Origin: Muricea muricata
Taxonomy: Eukaryota > Cnidaria > Anthozoa > Malacalcyonacea > Plexauridae
Reading direction: 5' to 3'
Assembly (NCBI GenBank): GCA_963855995.1
Contig: OY979716.1
Span: 90,049,042-90,113,041, forward strand
Length of the DNA: 64,000 nt
Part shown: positions 58,526-64,000 of the stretch, one piece after another
Layout of the letters: each line of letters starts with the position of its first letter
Position numbering within the stretch: position 1 is the stretch's first letter
Translations under genes and position numbers: made by a program
Notes under the pieces: generated by a model
Told to the model about the DNA's origin: nothing
Seen by the model: the letters and a program-made list of their open reading frames with translations, nothing else
Databases searched by the model: none

Positions 58526-58894
58526 CACTGTTAGAAATAAATGTATTTTTACAGCAACAACTACTGTAATATTTTACAGTTAAAGTACTGTAATCACGGG
58601 TAACAGAAGAAAGTACTGTAATAAAACAATTTGTTTGTATTTTTACAGGTAAAATACTGTAATGTTTACAGTATTTACAATGTAAATACAAACTACAATA
58701 TAAAGTACTGTGAAAAGAAGGACGTTAATTAGCTGGACGTTAATTAGAAGGACGTTAAGAAGGACGTTAAGAAGGACGTTAATTAAAAAGAAGGACTGTT
58801 AATTAACAATTGTCTGTAAATTTACAGTACTTTTTTTACGTCCAAGCTGCCAGTACTTTTTACTGTAAATTTACAGTGATTTTTTTAACATTGT
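58526..58894. mobile_element. Possible CACTG-ended element rich in ACTGTAA
   Basis: CACTGTTAGAAATAAA at the left and TTTTTTTAACATTGT at the right are imperfect TIRs. About ten copies of ACTGTAA/TTACAGT lie in both orientations, and five GGACGTTAAT units form a short tandem block at 58731-58785. No transposase and no clean target duplication. Confidence 0.5.
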
Positions 58895-61554
58895 AGGCCG
58901 TCTTCCAGCAAGCCTAGCCTCTGATCGACCATGAGGAAATATGAGGGCCATTCCCAAGCCTAGCATCTAACAATGAGGAAGTATGAGGGCCAATCTCAGA
59001 TAAACGATGCAGCTTGAATAGTTACGCCATTAACAGTATGTTCAATTTCTCCAAGAAATCTCTATTTGCCTAACATACTTATTATCATTTCATGTACATA
59101 TGAATTACACTCTTAGATGGGATTTCAGAGAATAAATTATATAGCATAAAGCAAATTTATAGCTTATAAAAATTTAACTTAATGAGGCAACGTGTCGAAG
59201 GTAAGCTTTTATGTTAAAGGTGCGAAAAGATAGTTCGTTCCGACTACGTCAATGAGATAATCCCGTCTTATCTTATCGAGTTATAGTAATAGCTGGAAGC
59301 CAAAACTTCGGTCTAGCTGCATGCCTTTCACGTGAAATGCTCGTGTGATTGCATAGGCATGTAAAACCTCCTGTGGTGTGGACGGGAATTAACCAATGAT
59401 AAGGCTTATTCCAGCACAGGGTATTTGCGCATATTATGCGGATCACATCATAGGACCACCATTCACAGTTAGCACTCGTGCAGTAAATTTGTTTAAGAAA
59501 ATTTTCCCACCCACCCACCACTGTTTTTCCAATGCCCTGCGATTTTTACGTTTACCTTCAATGCGTTCAAAAGCCTCATGTCACTTAAAATAGAAAGCTT
59601 TCGATAGTATCATTACTGTAGATATACTTCATGTAACGTTATTAGAAAAAATAACTTAAGCCAAAAAAAAAAGAAAAGAAAAGAAAAATATACGGAAATG
59701 TAATATCGATACCGTCAACGAAAACACTGTTCTAAGAGTAGATAAATATACGAAGGCACGTGCAAGGGAACGGTCGAATGTAGTTAACTCATTGATTAAT
59801 TTTCTAGTATTCACTGACTAACATCATAATTAGATAATACATACTATATAGAATCGTGTAAAAACAAAAGAAAGTTATTTTGTTGGTTTCGTTAATAAAT
59901 TACGTGGTTCGGGATGAAGTCTCTAAAATGTCAACTTCAGCCCCATAGACTCAATACGTCACATATATACAATATTTATCTGAGGACTGTCCATAGGGGC
60001 CTAGCGCCCCTTGGTCAGGTTAAGGACTGTTCATTGGAGTTTTTATGCTCCCTGGACAGGTTGGGGCCTAAGGACTGTCCAAGTGTTGTTATCTTGGTCA
60101 GGTTTCGTCAGGGATTGGCCACCCCTGGCAAGGCTCTGTTACAGAGCATTTTCAGTTCAGAATCAGTGCAGCATAGGATGTGACATGAGTAGGGATGAAG
60201 CCACGCATTGTACAATTGGAGTTTTCTTACCCCAGAATTCCTTCTCCCACATAAACTTTGCATTTTTTAAGTGTTATTTTTTATTCAACAGCTTGGGTCA
60301 TTAAACAAACGTATTTTTAAGTTATTTGTGCGTATTTATGTTTTCATGTCACTGCTACATAAATACACGCGTGTTTTCTCCAGACTCAAACGAGAACAAT
60401 GGTATCCACCATGAGAATAACCCAAAGTTGGGAATTGTGTGGCAACGGAAAAAAACATTGTTAGCTAAATTTGTGTATGAGGGCACACGAGTGCATAACT
60501 CAAAGTGACTAATTCCTGTGAACCAGTCCCACATTTAACAAAAGATTATTTTGAATTATGTAACTTTCAGAGCGTTGGGCGTAAAGAACATGTTTTGACT
60601 AAATGTTTGGCAAGGTACCGATATTACTTTCTAAGATCGTCAGCTTTGATTCTATCTCTATCTAGTTACAAGGACGTTAATGTAAGACCAAGGCCTATAT
60701 ATCTGGGCTGAGAAAGAATTTCTTACGAGCGATCAAACTGCATTGTGCTACGAAGTAAAATGTCATCGTAAATTTCCAACACATGCAGTCTTTGAGACGT
60801 AATTTATAAGAGATAACTTATCGTTTTATTTGAACTGTCATATAATCTGACTTTTGGTGTTCTTCTGTGCGATGAGTGAAAAATATAGGAGAGAGGGCTT
60901 TTATATACGCTGAAATCATTGAGCAAACTGCTCATGCACACATTTTTGCATTTCGTCGTAAGTTTACAGAACAAATTTTATGCCTTGACGAAATACGTAT
61001 GTTGACGAAATATGTTGTTTACGTCCAACACGCATAAGATAGCTCCAATAACTCGGGGAAAACGGTCTTTTGTTAAAAGCAATGGAAATTGTTCCTTTTG
61101 ATCAGTGACATAATCGTGTGTGTCTCCATTCATCCGTGCCATTTAACAATAAAAAATGTCATGAAATTAGTGAGGACAAAAAAGTAGTTTGTGAAAAAAC
61201 TACGGATCTAGGGAGTGGGAACTCTTCGGATTTGAACTCAGAGAGCCTTGAAGTGTTAGTTCTCATTCAAATATTTCAGTTCTTACACATGCACTACGAA
61301 ACGATGTGATATCGGAGCACAACATAATTATTGCCTATTACAGAACCTAAGTATTCAGCTTTCGTTACTCTCAACTGCACTACCTACACTGGCAAAGTTA
61401 TTTCAAAAGGTGCAATGTCATTTCCAAGCAAAAATAATATGCTTTCCTCATAGAAAAAAATGCGGTAGTTTTTTGCTAAAACCCTGAAAAGAATTTTCAT
61501 ATGTTTTATTATTTCCTTGAGACTCGATTCAATTAAAGGCTCGATTTGATGTAA
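58895..61554. other. Intergenic; one degenerate repeat cluster
   Basis: No supported gene. At 59985-60110 three diverged ~50-bp units (AGGACTGTYCA..stem-loop..GGTCAGGTT) include small hairpins (GGGGCCTAGCGCCCC). The rest is AT-rich with no recognised feature. Confidence 0.35.
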
Positions 61555-63715
61555 AATTACGTTATGAATTCCCCCCTCTTCCCTTCCCATTCAATCGTGA
61601 GGTGTGAGAGATGCACGAGCAACGTTTTTATGCATTTTAACGAGGTGGGGTGGGGAGGGAGAGTTGTTGATTAAGTTAACGCCTGTAAATGCTCAAGTGT
61701 CCAGACACTTTTGGACAGGATTATAGGTAAATGCGACGCAATACTTCTGCTAGAACTCATAATCAAGGCCTATTTACGGAAAAGAAAAATGTTATAAATT
61801 GCCAAAATACTTTTCGAATTGTAACATTTTTATCTCGTCGTATGTTTAGCGGAAATGTTTAGAAAGACAACGAACGTGTTAAGAAAAAAGAGATGAAAAC
61901 GACTTTTGTCTTGCCAAGAATGATTTTTTAAAATAAAGCAATTTGGTTCTTTTTCAGTGTTATTGAGGGTGTTTCATGCCAAAAACTAGAACGCGATTTT
62001 AAAGGTTTTGTGAGTTTTAGTTTTGGATGCTATATATATCGTTGCAAGAGAGGCTACCATTTTTTATGAAGTATTTGGGACGACAAAGCCATATCGGAGC
62101 GAATAAATTAGTGAAAATGTGTAGAGACACTCTGTCGTAATTTATGTATTCCGTGCAGCAGTTAGGGCAGTGTAGTAATCTCTTCTCGCAGCTTGAAATG
62201 TGGGCAATGTAGACAAGACGGCGCTATCTTATGTTTTTTCCATTATAACTAGTACAACAAGAATGACTTCGAAAAAGACTAAAGTTTTACCAATGTGAAT
62301 AAATCAATGAATGCCCTCATTGATCTCACTGCCCTCCACAGAGGCTTTTTGGTTTTTAGTGTCTTTTCATTCCCTTACATGACGTTTCTACAGATCTTGC
62401 AGTGCACGGAGGATCGTGGGAACCTGAAATTTGAGAGGGGAAGCTTTTGCCATATAATGTGTTCAAGCAAGCGATTTCGTGAACATGGCATGGTATGGCT
62501 ACACCTCCATCTTCAAAACATTATATGGCAGAGGTTTCAAGGCATTAGTTATAAAACGAAAAAGCGTCTGCCGAGGAGAGTGATACAATTTGATGCTTTC
62601 GTTCAGTACTAATTGTGTTTTTATTTACTAAAACTAAGAAACACGTTTTTCGAAATATACAGTATCCCTGCAGCATGCCGTTTTGCTTCTAATTCATTCA
62701 AGGTACTGATATCCTCGGTAAAGTTTACGCACTCGCTTTTTTTTGTTGTTAGAAAAAGATATAGTCATTAACATTTGAATGTTTTTTACATTAAATTATT
62801 TTGTTAAAGCTTATTATTTATTAGGTACATTATAGACAGCATGTATTATTTGATGATTTTGCTAGTCTGGAAGTGCCGCTTATGTGTTTAAAATATTCCT
62901 TAACTTGTTATGCTCAGCTTACATTTTAGTGGATGCCTAAAAATTGTGCATTGTCATGTTAAGTGCACGTCAACATTGCATTACCCTTAAGTGCATGTCA
63001 ACATTGCATTGCATCATATAGATGAGATGTACAGACAAATGAGAATTTGTATGGGTAATAATTATTATGTTAATTAGCGTGCATTATAATTAGTTCAGAA
63101 AGTAGAGTAGTTTATACACTAGCTGTATATCACCGCATGAAATGCTTTATTTCCTACAAAATGGGGCATTTTTTCGTCTGATTTTTTCCGTTACATTTAA
63201 AAATTTTCAAATCTCTAATGTCCAGCGGGTTTTAATCTATATCCGCATTCTTGTTGCCTTTTATACTAGTTTAATCATCAATCAAAATTCGAACTCAAAA
63301 GCAGTTATGACAATGTTTTTGCTTTTTTCTTGTTCTGTTTTGTTTGTTTCGTCGTTTTCACCTTCTGTTTAAAATTGCATCATATGAAAATTTTAAATAT
63401 TCGCCAAAATCTCGATTATAGTGTGAGAAAAAAGGACCAAAAAAAATTTGAACAAACCACTATCCATTCTGGCGATATAGCACGCCCATTACTCATTAGC
63501 TAGTTAAATTGACTTGCCTACTTGCAGCTAGATTTGGTGCGCCAAATCGAACAATGATGACATGACTTAGTTGCGAACAACACATGACTTAGTTGCGAAC
63601 ATATAGTAACTACACTTTATGTAAAAACTTGAAAGTCTATTTCAAAATATCGTACTTCTTTAAAGCAAATATATGATTCATACTTTGATAAATAAACTAA
63701 TTTCAAGATGTCAAC
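61555..63715 (+). repeat. Direct duplication, copy B
   Basis: Uninterrupted counterpart of 54560-57300, ~7 kb further on, matching over ~2.1 kb with frequent substitutions and indels (roughly 80-85% by eye). It ends within the arm of the fold-back unit seen at 57148. Confidence 0.8.
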
Positions 63716-64000
63716 CAATAATTAAAATGTAAATTTTAAATGGCGATCTCGATACATAAAAACAAGTCGATCTCGATACATAAAAACAACATTGATACAC
63801 AAACTGATGTCAAAACATAAAGCAATATTGATGTATAAACTGGTCGCGGGCTCATGTTAAACACTTCTGTACAGTATTAATCGCTGATTCGTGATTTTTG
63901 GTGGTCGCGCGATTGCGCGGTCGTGAAATTTCTCAATCACGGGTTTGGTCTCAGACCTAATATACAAAGAAAGGTATCTGGAATGTGATTGGTCAATTTC
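63716..64000. other. Window end; short tandem repeat and hairpin
   Basis: CGATCTCGATACATAAAAAC is repeated twice at 63744-63787. A hairpin around GTCGCGCGATTGCGCGGTCG lies at 63903-63923. No gene seen. Confidence 0.5.

Noticed and set aside
59914-60304. Overlapping 89- and 97-codon ORFs
   Set aside because: They follow a degenerate ~50-bp repeat; no domain or splice support.

Overview
This is a stretch of animal (metazoan) nuclear DNA, AT-rich and repeat-laden. Three things show this: multi-exon genes with GT..AG introns, animal-type families (fatty acyl-CoA reductase, MOB2, CUB domain), and a crowd of animal-style DNA transposons and MITEs. The mix of Crypton-like (DUF3504) relics, triple GRF-finger ORFs, a THAP/P-element transposon, a BEL/Pao relic and TTAGGG-type internal telomere repeats suggests a non-bilaterian marine invertebrate. 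A cnidarian is my first guess and a sponge my second. I cannot fix the species.

Layout. 1-1106 (-): two tightly packed ORFs, one with three GRF-type zinc fingers and one running off the window edge. 1107-5300: intergenic DNA with small inverted-repeat elements and a Crypton-like N-terminal relic. 5328-5674 (+): the terminal exon of a CUB-domain protein. 7667-15431: an apparently complete P-element-type transposon with ~110-120 bp terminal inverted repeats, carrying a six-exon THAP transposase on the minus strand (~939 aa, catalytic D-D-E present). 15.6-15.95 kb: a BEL/Pao integrase relic. 16.0-22.6 kb: a dense cluster of fold-back elements, a perfect palindrome inside a TA microsatellite, a TTAA-flanked 1.27 kb element and a second Crypton-like relic. 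25.9-39.9 kb (-): a complete 14-coding-exon fatty acyl-CoA reductase gene whose introns hold many MITEs. 40-47.6 kb: intergenic MITEs, a tRNA-derived SINE and a tandem duplication. 47.6-53.4 kb (+): a complete four-exon MOB2-like gene. 53.8-64 kb: no convincing gene; fold-back elements with telomere-like repeats and a ~2.1 kb direct duplication (54.6-57.3 and 61.6-63.7 kb).

The host genes are unrelated housekeeping or signalling genes (ether-lipid/wax fatty alcohol synthesis; NDR-kinase co-activation; an extracellular CUB protein) and do not form a pathway. FAR and MOB2 are divergently oriented about 7.7 kb apart. The strongest finding is the P-element-like transposon: its TIRs, reading frame, splice sites and polyA signal all look usable, and it carries three consecutive phase-1 mini-exons that look like duplicates of one another.
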